Part shown: positions 1-8,352 of the stretch, in pieces
Layout of the letters: each line of letters starts with the position of its first letter
How positions within the stretch are numbered: the stretch's first letter is position 1
Source of the DNA: Sporosarcina luteola
GTDB taxonomy: Bacteria; Bacillota; Bacilli; Bacillales_A; Planococcaceae
NCBI RefSeq assembly: GCF_023715245.1
Contig: NZ_JAMBNV010000001.1
Span: 868,001 to 932,000, forward strand
DNA length: 64,000 nucleotides
Direction: 5' to 3'
Made by a program: the position numbers and the translations under genes
Notes under the pieces: model-generated
The model's database searches: none
Seen by the model: the letters and a program-made list of their open reading frames with translations, nothing else
What the model was told of the DNA's origin: nothing

Positions 1-1300
1 TTTCCAGCACCCGATTCAGCGATGTTGTATGGTCCTCTTCATCTTCTATTGGGCTCATTACAAGAATGGCGTACGTCTTTTCAAATGAGATGTTTAGATA
101 ACGCGCTCTTCGAATGAGATTTTCCTCCGTTTCCAGCCCCGATATCAAATCATGCAAATAGTCTTGGCGCAATCGATTTTCAACTTCAATGCTCGTTTTC
201 TCTTGGTTGATTTGCAGTGCAAGGACGTTTTTGGCTTGCTCGATTGCAACGACACTCAACCGATCAAATGCATTCATTCTTTTAGGAACGATTACATATG
301 CAACAGTCCGATTATGCAGGGTAATCGTGAAAACGGAGAAGGTTTGATTCTTATGGATTACTTCAAAAGAAGTTTGATGATTATTCTCGGATTGAAGGAC
401 ACATTTATACAACTCCGCGTGATTGAAATGGTCAATGTTGTAAGTCGCATTTCGCGGCGCTGCTTCGTAAATGCAATTGCCAAATTCATCGAGCAATAAA
501 ATCGGTTCTTCAATGAAATTGGCCACTTTTTGTAAAATCCCTTCGTTTCCGCCCTTATTGAGTGCTTCTTCAAAGAGTTCATCGTGCAGTTCACTTACCC
601 GGACTTCATTTGAATACAGTTTTGCATTTGAAATGGACAGTGCTGTTTGGTAACAAAAGTTTTTGAGCATTTGCAGTAAAGGCAGCTTGGAATGATACAA
701 AACGGTTCGAGCTAAAAAGATGATGCCAATCCGTTCGCCATGAGCAACCAATGGGGAACAGATAAGGGAAACGATGTTTTTTTCCTTCAGGTTTTGAAGA
801 AGTGGGCTTTCCAAAGATGTATGCTCGGAAATATCCGCCAAGATGAACGGTTCCTGATTGTTCGATAATTGCATTTGAAACGGTGAATGTAGAGATTCCT
901 CGAAAAACAACAGATCGGATTTCCCGATACCGGCAACTGCTTCGATACGCATGCAAGCTTTCTCATGATTTATCATTCCGACGAGGACAGAGTGTGCTTT
1001 GGAAACATCCAATAGATGCGTAGCACTTAAATTCAGAATATCGGTCAGCGGGGCTAGAGAAGCGACTTCCAAGTTGATTTGATGCAGGATTTCGAATGTA
1101 CTGGTAGAGAATTTCAAGAAATCCGCTTTCTGCTTTAAAGTTTGAAGTGCATAAAAGTGTGATTGTAATTTTTCATCTCTGTAATCCTCATGAAGTCTCG
1201 CTTTTAATGCATCCCATTTTATCTCATCGTAATGGTTGCTTTGGATGAGTGGAATCAGTTCACCAATAAAGTCACTGTAAGTGAGTTCGCTTTGGATCAT
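1..1300 (-). CDS. PucR/CdaR-family transcriptional regulator with GAF-like domain (C-terminus beyond window)
   Basis: An open frame runs leftward from ATG at 1300-1298 for 433 codons to the window edge with no stop, so the C-terminus is missing. AAAGGAG lies about 8 nt upstream of the ATG. The first 90 or so residues are helical and charged. Residues about 95-245 read like a GAF sensor domain (segment ICSPLVAHGERIGIIFLAR is typical of its last strands). Around residue 370 comes NRLRQDYLHDLISG, the usual entry into the GGDEF-like region that precedes the C-terminal helix-turn-helix of PucR/CdaR regulators. The DNA-binding domain itself is not in the window. The gene is divergent from the acyl-CoA catabolic operon that starts at 1453, with only 152 bp between them, so it is the likely local regulator; the effector is unknown. 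Confidence 0.82.
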   Translation of the reverse strand, partial: MIQSELTYSDFIGELIPLIQSNHYDEIKWDALKARLHEDYRDEKLQSHFYALQTLKQKADFLKFSTSTFEILHQINLEVASLAPLTDILNLSATHLLDVSKAHSVLVGMINHEKACMRIEAVAGIGKSDLLFFEESLHSPFQMQLSNNQEPFILADISEHTSLESPLLQNLKEKNIVSLICSPLVAHGERIGIIFLARTVLYHSKLPLLQMLKNFCYQTALSISNAKLYSNEVRVSELHDELFEEALNKGGNEGILQKVANFIEEPILLLDEFGNCIYEAAPRNATYNIDHFNHAELYKCVLQSENNHQTSFEVIHKNQTFSVFTITLHNRTVAYVIVPKRMNAFDRLSVVAIEQAKNVLALQINQEKTSIEVENRLRQDYLHDLISGLETEENLIRRARYLNISFEKTYAILVMSPIEDEEDHTTSLNRVLE

Positions 1301-1452
1301 CGGAAGGCTCCTTTCAATTCTCTCATTTTTAAATCTATTAATTAGTATGAATTATACAACAAAGTGAGTGAGTATTGTAGTTAATTGACATAGTTGACCT
1401 TTTAGGAAAGAAGTAAAATTAGGGAAATAGTGTAGATGAAAGGGGTTATTCA

Positions 1453-2196
1453 ATGAAATTTCAAGATCGAGTCGCAATCGTGACGGGCGGGGCGGATGGA
1501 ATTGGCAAAGAAATTGCTCGTAAAATGCTTGCTGAAGGCGCTACAGTCATCATTACCGATATTAATAAAACCGCTTGTGAAGATACGGTGACGGAATTTC
1601 AAATGGACGGTTTCAACGTTCATTCATTTCCAGCGGATGTTTCACAAAAAAAAGAAGTAATCGAAGTGATTGAAAAAACAAAAGAACAGTTTGGAAAGAT
1701 TGATATTTTAGTGAACAATGCGGGGGTTGTCCGTGATGCAAGGATAACTGAAATGGAAGAGGAAGATTGGGATCTTGTAGTAGATGTCTGTTTAAAAGGT
1801 TCCTTCCTTTTTGCTAAATATACGGCTGAGCATATGATTTCTCAAGAATACGGGAAAATTGTCAATATTGCTTCCCGTGCTTATTTGGGAAATCCGGGAC
1901 AGGCCAATTATTCCTCTGCAAAGTCCGGTGTTCTCGGTCTGACGAAAGCGCTTGCAAAGGAATTGGGCAGGTACAACATTACTGTAAATGCGATTGCGCC
2001 AGGTTTGATTGAAACAAATGCATTACGGAACCATCCGAAGGCCGAAAAGATTAAAGAGCTTCAAAAGCGTGATTCACCCATCAAACGTGTAGGCACAACC
2101 GAAGACGTTGCAGATGCAGTGATGTTTTTCGCATCGGATGCTTCCTCTTATATTACAGGGGATATTTTACACGTGACAGGCGGAAGATTCGGCTAA
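1453..2196 (+). CDS. SDR-family oxidoreductase (FabG/3-hydroxyacyl-CoA dehydrogenase-like)
   Basis: A 247-residue classical short-chain dehydrogenase. Near the N-terminus, TGGADGIGK is the glycine-rich NAD(P)-binding loop. NNAG near residue 90 is the structural motif, and the Ser (in NIAS) followed by YSSAK gives the catalytic Ser-Tyr-Lys set. The Asp after the second strand (IITDIN) suggests NAD rather than NADP. It is the first gene of the catabolic operon and the next gene begins 20 bp later. The likely role is oxidation of a hydroxyacyl-CoA or related alcohol intermediate; the substrate cannot be read from the sequence. GGGG precedes the ATG at suitable spacing. Confidence 0.88.
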   Translation: MKFQDRVAIVTGGADGIGKEIARKMLAEGATVIITDINKTACEDTVTEFQMDGFNVHSFPADVSQKKEVIEVIEKTKEQFGKIDILVNNAGVVRDARITEMEEEDWDLVVDVCLKGSFLFAKYTAEHMISQEYGKIVNIASRAYLGNPGQANYSSAKSGVLGLTKALAKELGRYNITVNAIAPGLIETNALRNHPKAEKIKELQKRDSPIKRVGTTEDVADAVMFFASDASSYITGDILHVTGGRFG

Positions 2197-2216
2197 TCGA
2201 ACGGGAGGAGAACGCA

Positions 2217-2672
2217 ATGGCAAATATCGAACGTAAAGCCATTCCCATAATGGATGGTTTGTGGCAAATGGAAGCAGATGACAATCCACACTTGATGGGA
2301 AGTCGATGCAGGGCGTGTGGAGAGATGTTTTTTCCTCGAAAAACCCTGAATTTTTGTATGCATTGTCATAAAGAGTCATTGGAAGAGATACTATTTTCCG
2401 GCAAAGGACGCGTCTTGATGCTAACAAAAGTGGAAAGACAACCAGCTGGCGGTTTTTATAAAGGTGAGGTTCCTTATACATATGGAATCGTGCAATTGGA
2501 TGAAGGAATAAATATATTCTCACAGCTCGTGGATGATTCTACGCTATCGGCTGATGAACGTGTCGAGATGGTTGTAGTGAAGTTGTATGAAGAAGATGAG
2601 CACGATGTCATGACTTTCAAGTTCAAAGCGGATAGCACGCTCCGGGAAGGGGTGAGAGATGATGGTGAATAA
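2217..2672 (+). CDS. DUF35 OB-fold protein with zinc ribbon, partner of the adjacent thiolase-like protein
   Basis: A 151-residue protein with four Cys, C31, C34, C47 and C50, in two CxxC pairs (CRAC and CMHC). This is the rubredoxin-like zinc ribbon of DUF35 proteins, followed by an OB-fold acyl-CoA-associated domain. In this family, members encoded beside SCP2-thiolase-like genes form complexes with them: the DUF35 part of ChsH2 with Ltp2 in actinobacterial steroid side-chain cleavage is the characterised case. Here the stop overlaps the start of such a gene by 14 nt, which fits translational coupling and a 1:1 complex. Function in this organism is inferred from that pairing. Confidence 0.85.
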   Translation: MANIERKAIPIMDGLWQMEADDNPHLMGSRCRACGEMFFPRKTLNFCMHCHKESLEEILFSGKGRVLMLTKVERQPAGGFYKGEVPYTYGIVQLDEGINIFSQLVDDSTLSADERVEMVVVKLYEEDEHDVMTFKFKADSTLREGVRDDGE

Positions 2673-3813
2673 CGCCCAATGGAAAGATGTATATGTTCAA
2701 GGAACCTATACAACAAAGTGGGGTTTTTTCCCTGGTGTTTCTACCAGTTCGATGGGAGCAGAAGCGATTGTAGCTGCCTTAAAAGACGCTCAAATCAAGT
2801 GGGGAGAAGTGGACGCAGTTTTTGCAGGAAGTGTCTATCAAGGAACAGCTTCCGGGCATCGAGTAGTAGGTGAAGTTGGATTTACGGGCATTCCCATCGT
2901 CAATGTAGAAAATGCTTGCTCAAGCGGAGCTACAGCTTTTCGACTTGCTTACGATTCAATTCGTTTAGGGCAATACAAAACCGTACTCGCCATCGGATTT
3001 GAAAAAATGCCCAGGGGACCGATTCCGAGTACTGCTTTTCCAAGTTGGCAGTTAGCGATGGGCTTTAACGTGCAACCGGCTAATTATGCACTGGAAACGA
3101 TGGAATACATGCACCAATACGGAGCTACTGTAGAGGATTTCGCGAGAGTCAGTGTGAAAAACAGGCGAAACGGTTCGCTAAATCCCAATGCCCGATTCCA
3201 AAAAGATGTCACCGTAGAGGAAGTGCTCCAATCGGCAATGGTCGCATCTCCACTTCGTTTACTGAATTGCTGTCCATTGGCGGATGGGGCGGTCGCAATG
3301 ATTTTGACGAATAAGCCGACGAACGATCGGGCAATTCGGGTTGCAAGTTCCGTATTGGCATCGGGTGTATACGGGGAAGAATCGTATCAATCCGGCATTA
3401 CGGCAAGCGTCCACCACTACCCTTCGGAAGGCATTGTCGAAAAGTCAGCACGGGAAGCGTACGAAAAAGCAGGCTGCGGTCCAGAGGATATCCATGTCGT
3501 GCAAGCATACGACAGTATGGGACCTGGTGAGTTGTGGGATATTGAAAAACTTGGTTTTTGTGCAAGAGGAGCAGCGCCTGAATTGTTGCGTGAAGGTGTC
3601 TTCGATTTGACGGGAAGTTTGCCGGTTAATACTGATGGCGGACTGTTATCCAGAGGTCATCCACTTGGTGCGACGGCTTTGGCACAAATTCATGAGATTG
3701 TATTGCAATTACGGGGAGAAGCCGGTCATCGACAAGTGTCCGATCCTAAGGTCGGTTTGGCACATGCGATGGGGGCAGGTCCAAATAGTGCAGTAACAAT
3801 ATTACAGCGGTGA
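2659..3813 (+). CDS. SCP2-thiolase/lipid-transfer-like protein, probable DUF35-dependent aldolase
   Basis: A 384-residue thiolase-fold protein. NACSSGATAF places a Cys at about residue 87, where thiolases have their nucleophile, and GHPLGATA near residue 335 is the C-terminal His motif. The middle motif reads QAYDSMGPGELWDIEKLGFC. True SCP-x thiolases, including the paralogue at 10146-11333, have HDCF at this point; a Tyr here is the form found in DUF35-partnered, Ltp2-like proteins. I therefore infer retro-aldol C-C cleavage of a beta-hydroxyacyl-CoA rather than thiolysis, though a degenerate thiolase is possible. The start at 2659 follows GGAAGGGGTGAG. Two ATGs are adjacent (2659, 2662). 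Confidence 0.82.
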   Translation: MMVNNAQWKDVYVQGTYTTKWGFFPGVSTSSMGAEAIVAALKDAQIKWGEVDAVFAGSVYQGTASGHRVVGEVGFTGIPIVNVENACSSGATAFRLAYDSIRLGQYKTVLAIGFEKMPRGPIPSTAFPSWQLAMGFNVQPANYALETMEYMHQYGATVEDFARVSVKNRRNGSLNPNARFQKDVTVEEVLQSAMVASPLRLLNCCPLADGAVAMILTNKPTNDRAIRVASSVLASGVYGEESYQSGITASVHHYPSEGIVEKSAREAYEKAGCGPEDIHVVQAYDSMGPGELWDIEKLGFCARGAAPELLREGVFDLTGSLPVNTDGGLLSRGHPLGATALAQIHEIVLQLRGEAGHRQVSDPKVGLAHAMGAGPNSAVTILQR

Positions 3814-3827
3814 GGGGTTGAGAAAGG

Positions 3828-4292
3828 ATGGAAGTCGACGGATTGTTTTATGAGGATTTTCAAATTGGAGATAAATTCTTATCTCCTTCACGCACTGTTA
3901 CAGAAACGGATGTCGTCAATTTTGCGGGTTTATCAGGTGATTATAATTTGCTTCATATGGATAAGGAGTATGCCAAAAACACGGTTTTTCAAGAACGGAT
4001 TGCTCATGGGTTGTTAGGCCTGTCTATAGGGTCCGGCCTGTTTACACGCACAGAGCTGAATCAAAGAATGAGTCAAAATCTGATTGCACTTTTAGGTCTT
4101 GAATCATGGAAATTTTTAGCGCCTATCAAAATTAGCGATACGATTCACCTTGAAATTGAAATCGTTGATAAGAAGGAAACGAGCAAACAAGATCGTGGAA
4201 TAGTGAAATTTAATCGGAAAATCATAAATCAAAACGGAATCACGGTTCAAGAGGGATTGACACCGATGATGATTGCAAGGAGAACGAACTAG
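3828..4292 (+). CDS. MaoC-like dehydratase (single hot-dog (R)-enoyl-CoA hydratase)
   Basis: A 154-residue single hot-dog protein. GDYNLLHMD supplies the Asp and His of the hydratase motif (D-x4-H), and AHGLLGLSIGSG is the conserved helix-capping segment after it. Such enzymes add water to trans-2-enoyl-CoA, giving (R)-3-hydroxyacyl-CoA. It lies 14 bp after the thiolase-like gene and just before the acyl-CoA dehydrogenase, so it is well placed to hydrate the dehydrogenase product. The ATG follows a GGGGTTGAGAAAGG stretch. Unlike the split pair at 12159-12974, this one has an intact active-site motif in a single short chain. Confidence 0.86.
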   Translation: MEVDGLFYEDFQIGDKFLSPSRTVTETDVVNFAGLSGDYNLLHMDKEYAKNTVFQERIAHGLLGLSIGSGLFTRTELNQRMSQNLIALLGLESWKFLAPIKISDTIHLEIEIVDKKETSKQDRGIVKFNRKIINQNGITVQEGLTPMMIARRTN

Positions 4293-4303
4293 GGGGATTT
4301 GGA

Positions 4304-5455
4304 ATGGCTTATCAATTAACGGATGAACAAGTAATGATTAAAGAGACATTGGTGAAATTTCTTGAAAAGGAAATTGCACCAATGGTGGAAGAATACGAAA
4401 GAAATGAAAAACCTGTTACAAAGGAGATTGTGCAGAAGCTTGTCCCGTTTGGCTTTTTGGGTGGGCTGCTACCTGAGGAAGCAGGCGGCCATGGTCTGGA
4501 TTATACAACCTATTTTACAATGATAGAAGAATTATCCCGTGTATGGCCTTCTTTAAGGGCGACGGTCGGCATTTCCAACTCCGTCCTCACGCATATCTAT
4601 GAATATGGGACGGAGGAACAGAAGGAAAAACACTTAGGTCCATTGCTGCGCGGGGAAAAGCTAGGTTTCTTTGCCCTCACGGAACCGAATGTCGGATCGG
4701 ACGCATCAAGCGTTGAAATGCGTGCTGAATTAAAGGATGAAAAATGGATTCTGAATGGCACTAAAATCTTCATCACCAACGGCTTGGAAGGTGAAATTGG
4801 CATTGTCATCGCACAGACAGATAAAACATTAGGGAATAAAGGAATTGCAGCTTTGCTAATTGATAAAGAAGAAACATCTTTTCTAGCTACAAAAATCGAG
4901 AAAATGGGTACTGTAAGTTGCCCGTTTGCTGAACTGGTTTTCGAAAACAGTGAAGTCCCTGCTGAAAATGTTCTAGGCAATGTAGGAGAAGGATTGAAAC
5001 AGGGATTGAAGTTTTTGAACAGTGCACGTGCCATGGTTGCATATATCGCCACAGGCATTTCTCAAGCTTGTTTGGATGCTTCCATTAAATATGTGAAGGA
5101 GCGCCATCAATTCGGGAAGCCGATTGGGAGTTTTCAATTGATTCAGGAAAAGATAAGTGAAATGATTACGTTGACGAATGCGATGCGCTTGCTCGGGCAG
5201 CAAGCAAGCTCCTTGCTTGACCAAGGGAAAGATGCAAAAGTGGAATGTTCAATGGCGAAATACTTTGCAACGGATCGCGTACTAAGAGTAGCGGAAGAGG
5301 CTTTGCAGATCCATGGAGGATACGGGTATACAAAAGAGTTTCCTGTAGAGCGCTATTATCGTGATATCCGGTACTTTACCATTGCTGAGGGAACAAACGA
5401 AATGCAAAAATTGATCATCGGACGAGAAGTGTTAGGCATATCCGCTTTTGTGTGA
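4304..5455 (+). CDS. Acyl-CoA dehydrogenase
   Basis: A 383-residue FAD enzyme of the usual acyl-CoA dehydrogenase length. FALTEPNVGSDASS is the first family signature. Near the C-terminus IHGGYGYTKEFPVER and RYFTIAEGTNEMQ form the second; the Glu in AEGTNE corresponds to the catalytic base of the short/medium-chain group. It oxidises an acyl-CoA to the 2-enoyl-CoA and passes electrons to ETF, whose two subunits are encoded at the end of the same gene block (13988-15764). Chain length or branching preference cannot be told. The start follows AGGGGGATTTGG at good distance. Confidence 0.92.
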   Translation: MAYQLTDEQVMIKETLVKFLEKEIAPMVEEYERNEKPVTKEIVQKLVPFGFLGGLLPEEAGGHGLDYTTYFTMIEELSRVWPSLRATVGISNSVLTHIYEYGTEEQKEKHLGPLLRGEKLGFFALTEPNVGSDASSVEMRAELKDEKWILNGTKIFITNGLEGEIGIVIAQTDKTLGNKGIAALLIDKEETSFLATKIEKMGTVSCPFAELVFENSEVPAENVLGNVGEGLKQGLKFLNSARAMVAYIATGISQACLDASIKYVKERHQFGKPIGSFQLIQEKISEMITLTNAMRLLGQQASSLLDQGKDAKVECSMAKYFATDRVLRVAEEALQIHGGYGYTKEFPVERYYRDIRYFTIAEGTNEMQKLIIGREVLGISAFV

Positions 5456-5489
5456 CCATAATTGTAAATGAATGAGAGAGGTGACCGAA

Positions 5490-6527
5490 GTGAGAATGCT
5501 AGAAGGAATCAAGGTTGTGGACTTGACGAATTTATTGCCGGGTCCTTTTGCAACGAATATTTTGGCGGAATTAGGGGCCGAAGTGATAAAAGTGGAGCGG
5601 CCTGATGGCGGTGATCCGGCTCGTCATATGATTCCGGGGTTATTTGAAACATTGAATAGACAAAAAACGAGTGTAGTGCTCGACTTGAAAAACAAGAAAG
5701 ATCAGGAAACACTCAGGGAATTGATTGAAAATAGTGATGTTTTAATTGAAGGTTTTAGACCAGGGGTTATGGAAAGATTAGGTTTTGGGAAAGAGGATGT
5801 TGCAAAACTTAATCCTGAACTCATTTATTGTTCCATCTCGGGCTACGGGCAAAATGGACCGTACCGCGATCTTCCGGGACATGATTTGAACTACTTGGCG
5901 GTCGCTGGTGTCCTTAGTATCAGCGGGCAACCGAATGGCGCTCCGGAAGCGGCGGGAGGTATTCAAATAGCAGATCTTGCTGCCTCACTCTATGCGACGA
6001 TTTCAATTTTAGGTGCATTATTGAACAAGGTGCGTACGAATTCAGGCGGCGTTTATCTCGATGTATCTTTGGTAGAAAGTGCGCTTGCTTTAATGGGTCC
6101 CCGCATTGCGGAGTATTATGGAAGGAACGAACCAACCAAGTCCGATTTTATGAGCAGGGGCGCATACAACGCATTTCTGACGAAAGACTTGAAATATATT
6201 TCTATTGCTTGTGTGGAAGAGAAGTTTTGGGAAACCTTTTGTGAAACGGTTGGAATGAAAGAATATTTACTCGACAATTTGTTTAACAGTTGGACGAAGC
6301 GGATGGAAAATGCTGAAATTATTAATCGGAAAATTGAAACGATAATTGCTCAAAAAACATTGTCCGAATGGCTGGCGATATTCAATGAAGTCGACTTACC
6401 TGTCAGTCGTGTCAACATGATCAACGATTTGTTGAGAGATTCGCATTTGAAGTATAGGAATGCAATCATCGAAGAAGGTGATCGGGTAATAATCCCGTAT
6501 CCAGTGAAAATGGCGCTTCAAAAATGA
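5490..6527 (+). CDS. Class III CoA transferase (CaiB/BaiF family)
   Basis: The protein of about 345 residues begins MRMLEGIKVVDLTNLLPGPF, the normal N-terminus of formyl-CoA-transferase-type proteins. GHDLNYLAVAG contains the Asp that forms the acyl-anhydride intermediate. An ATG exists at 5472, but GAGAGGTGA at 5476-5484 would then be inside the gene; it sits 5-6 nt before GTG 5490, which is preferred (ATG 5496 is also possible). The family moves CoA between carboxylic acids, so it may activate the starting acid by transfer rather than by ATP, in parallel with the ligase at 8353. The C-terminus (about 345 residues) is short compared with the roughly 400 residues common in the family. Confidence 0.85.
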   Translation: MRMLEGIKVVDLTNLLPGPFATNILAELGAEVIKVERPDGGDPARHMIPGLFETLNRQKTSVVLDLKNKKDQETLRELIENSDVLIEGFRPGVMERLGFGKEDVAKLNPELIYCSISGYGQNGPYRDLPGHDLNYLAVAGVLSISGQPNGAPEAAGGIQIADLAASLYATISILGALLNKVRTNSGGVYLDVSLVESALALMGPRIAEYYGRNEPTKSDFMSRGAYNAFLTKDLKYISIACVEEKFWETFCETVGMKEYLLDNLFNSWTKRMENAEIINRKIETIIAQKTLSEWLAIFNEVDLPVSRVNMINDLLRDSHLKYRNAIIEEGDRVIIPYPVKMALQK

Positions 6528-6549
6528 TCAAAGTAAAGGGGAATTAAAG

Positions 6550-7350
6550 ATGGGGCTATTAGATGGGAAAGTTGCGATTGTTACAGGAGCGGGAAGAGGG
6601 ATCGGCAGAGAAACTGCATTAGTGTTCGCGGAAAATGGCGCAATTGTTGTCATTTCAGATTTGGATACACAACCTGCGGCTGAAGTGGAAAGCGAAATCG
6701 TGAAAAATGGAGGCCAGGCCCTTGCGATTTGTGGGGATATTACAAATTCGGAGTTTCCGCGTCTATTAATTGAAAAAACGGTAGAGAAGTTTGGAAGAAT
6801 CGATATTTTAGTGAATAACGCAGGTGTGACACGTGATAGTTTAATCCATAAAATGACAGATGAACAGTTTCTACAAGTGCTGGACATTCATTTGGTCGCA
6901 CCTTTCCGATTAATCCGCGAGGCGGCTCCTTATATGCGTGAAGCAGCAAAAAAGGAAATCGAACAAGGGATTGTGAATTACCGGAAAATCATTAACGTAT
7001 CATCCGTTTCAGGTCTCCGGGGGAATGTGGGACAAGCAAACTACTCGTCCGCCAAAGCGGGAGTTGTCGGATTGACGAAAGTAGTTGCCCAGGAGTGGGG
7101 CCGTTATAACATCAATTCGAATGCTGTCGCGTTCGGGTTCATCGAAACGAGGATGACACAATCACTTGAGTCTAGTGAAGACCAGACAGGCGTTCCAGAT
7201 AAGGTGAGGCAAATGTTTATCGATAAAGTCCCTCAAAAAAGGACCGGGCAGCCGCGGGAAGCAGCGGAAGGGATCCTGTACCTTGCTTCTCCATTGTCCA
7301 ATTATGTGAATGGCCAAGTGTTACAAATTAACGGTGGTTCTTACACTTGA
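6550..7350 (+). CDS. SDR-family oxidoreductase
   Basis: A 266-residue classical SDR. TGAGRGIGRE is the dinucleotide loop, NNAG lies near residue 90, and the Ser in INVSSVSG plus YSSAK complete the catalytic set. ISDLD after the second strand suggests NAD. It carries a short insertion around residues 130-145 (REAAKKEIEQGIVNYRK) relative to the SDR at 1453, and is only distantly similar to it. It ends in LQINGGSYT, the usual SDR C-terminus. Likely role: a second hydroxyacyl-CoA dehydrogenase step in the pathway. Confidence 0.88.
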   Translation: MGLLDGKVAIVTGAGRGIGRETALVFAENGAIVVISDLDTQPAAEVESEIVKNGGQALAICGDITNSEFPRLLIEKTVEKFGRIDILVNNAGVTRDSLIHKMTDEQFLQVLDIHLVAPFRLIREAAPYMREAAKKEIEQGIVNYRKIINVSSVSGLRGNVGQANYSSAKAGVVGLTKVVAQEWGRYNINSNAVAFGFIETRMTQSLESSEDQTGVPDKVRQMFIDKVPQKRTGQPREAAEGILYLASPLSNYVNGQVLQINGGSYT

Positions 7351-7383
7351 CTTGGCAATAAGAAGGGGACGGGTGGTGATGGG

Positions 7384-8334
7384 ATGTATGAAAAAATCGG
7401 GCCCATTGAAATTTTTGGAGACAATTCAAGCAAAGTGCCGTTTTGTACGACGCTGCTACTGACGAACAACCGGGAATCCGCATTATTGGAATGCGGAGCC
7501 GGTTTCGACAGTTTGAAGTATATTGAAAAAAACTATTTCGTGCGTGATATTTACTTGACCCATCATCACATCGATCACGTGTGGGGCGTCCCGTTTTTTC
7601 CGCAAGCTAGCGTGCATATCAATTATTTTGATTTTGAAAAAGCTTCGGATATCTATGCCATCTCGCATGCGGACGGAATGCTGGCAGTGCAAGATGAGGC
7701 GACACTTCAATTTTGGTTGAAGCAACAGGAAAACAGGCATTTCGGAGGCGTTTCTGTTGGAAAACGTACAATTCAGGCGGATTGTATATACCCGATGGAT
7801 AAGCCGATTGAAATTGCGGGTATCGATGTACATTTTATCCACGCCCCAGGCCATTCGGAAGGGTATACGGTTCCATATATTGAAAAATACGGTATTGCCT
7901 ATGTTGGGGATTTCGACTTGACATCCTTTGGTCCATTTTACAATGAATTGGAAGCCGAAATTGACGATTTCATCACTTCTGCAAAGAAAGTTGGGAATCT
8001 TGATGCCAAGTACTTTGTAACCGGACATCATAAAGGGATCGTTTCCAAAAAGGAGTATAACGAAAAAGTCATCGATTTTTTGAATATCATTGAAAAGCGG
8101 CATGAGAAAATTTCCTGGTGTATCCGTAATGGGGTCTCCCCGGATCAATTGATTGAACAAGACATTTTTTATCGGAAAGAACAACGTGAAGGTTCGATTT
8201 TACGTTTAAAGAATGAAGTCATCGGCATCTATAAACATTTGCAACAGTTGCTGAGGGATGATGAAGTTTGTACGCAATTTGTTGAGACGTTTATTCAGAA
8301 CCATATTGCTAGGCCGGAATACTTGAAATGGTAG
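7384..8334 (+). CDS. MBL-fold metallo-hydrolase
   Basis: A 316-residue metallo-beta-lactamase-fold protein. LTHHHIDHVWG is the HxHxDH zinc motif, APGHSEG contributes the next His, GDFDL the bridging Asp, and TGHHKG the last His, so both metal sites look intact. The C-terminal 90 residues are helical, as in hydrolases that act on large thioesters. Family members hydrolyse glutathione or CoA thioesters, lactones or phosphodiesters. The setting among CoA enzymes favours thioester or lactone hydrolysis, but this is inference. A GGGTGGTGATGG stretch precedes the ATG. Confidence 0.82.
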   Translation: MYEKIGPIEIFGDNSSKVPFCTTLLLTNNRESALLECGAGFDSLKYIEKNYFVRDIYLTHHHIDHVWGVPFFPQASVHINYFDFEKASDIYAISHADGMLAVQDEATLQFWLKQQENRHFGGVSVGKRTIQADCIYPMDKPIEIAGIDVHFIHAPGHSEGYTVPYIEKYGIAYVGDFDLTSFGPFYNELEAEIDDFITSAKKVGNLDAKYFVTGHHKGIVSKKEYNEKVIDFLNIIEKRHEKISWCIRNGVSPDQLIEQDIFYRKEQREGSILRLKNEVIGIYKHLQQLLRDDEVCTQFVETFIQNHIARPEYLKW

Positions 8335-8352
8335 TGGAAAGGGGCTTGGAAA

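Noticed and set aside
7483-8184. Minus-strand gene opposite the MBL hydrolase
   Set aside because: The plus-strand frame has intact zinc motifs and operon spacing; the antisense frame shows no motif or ribosome site.
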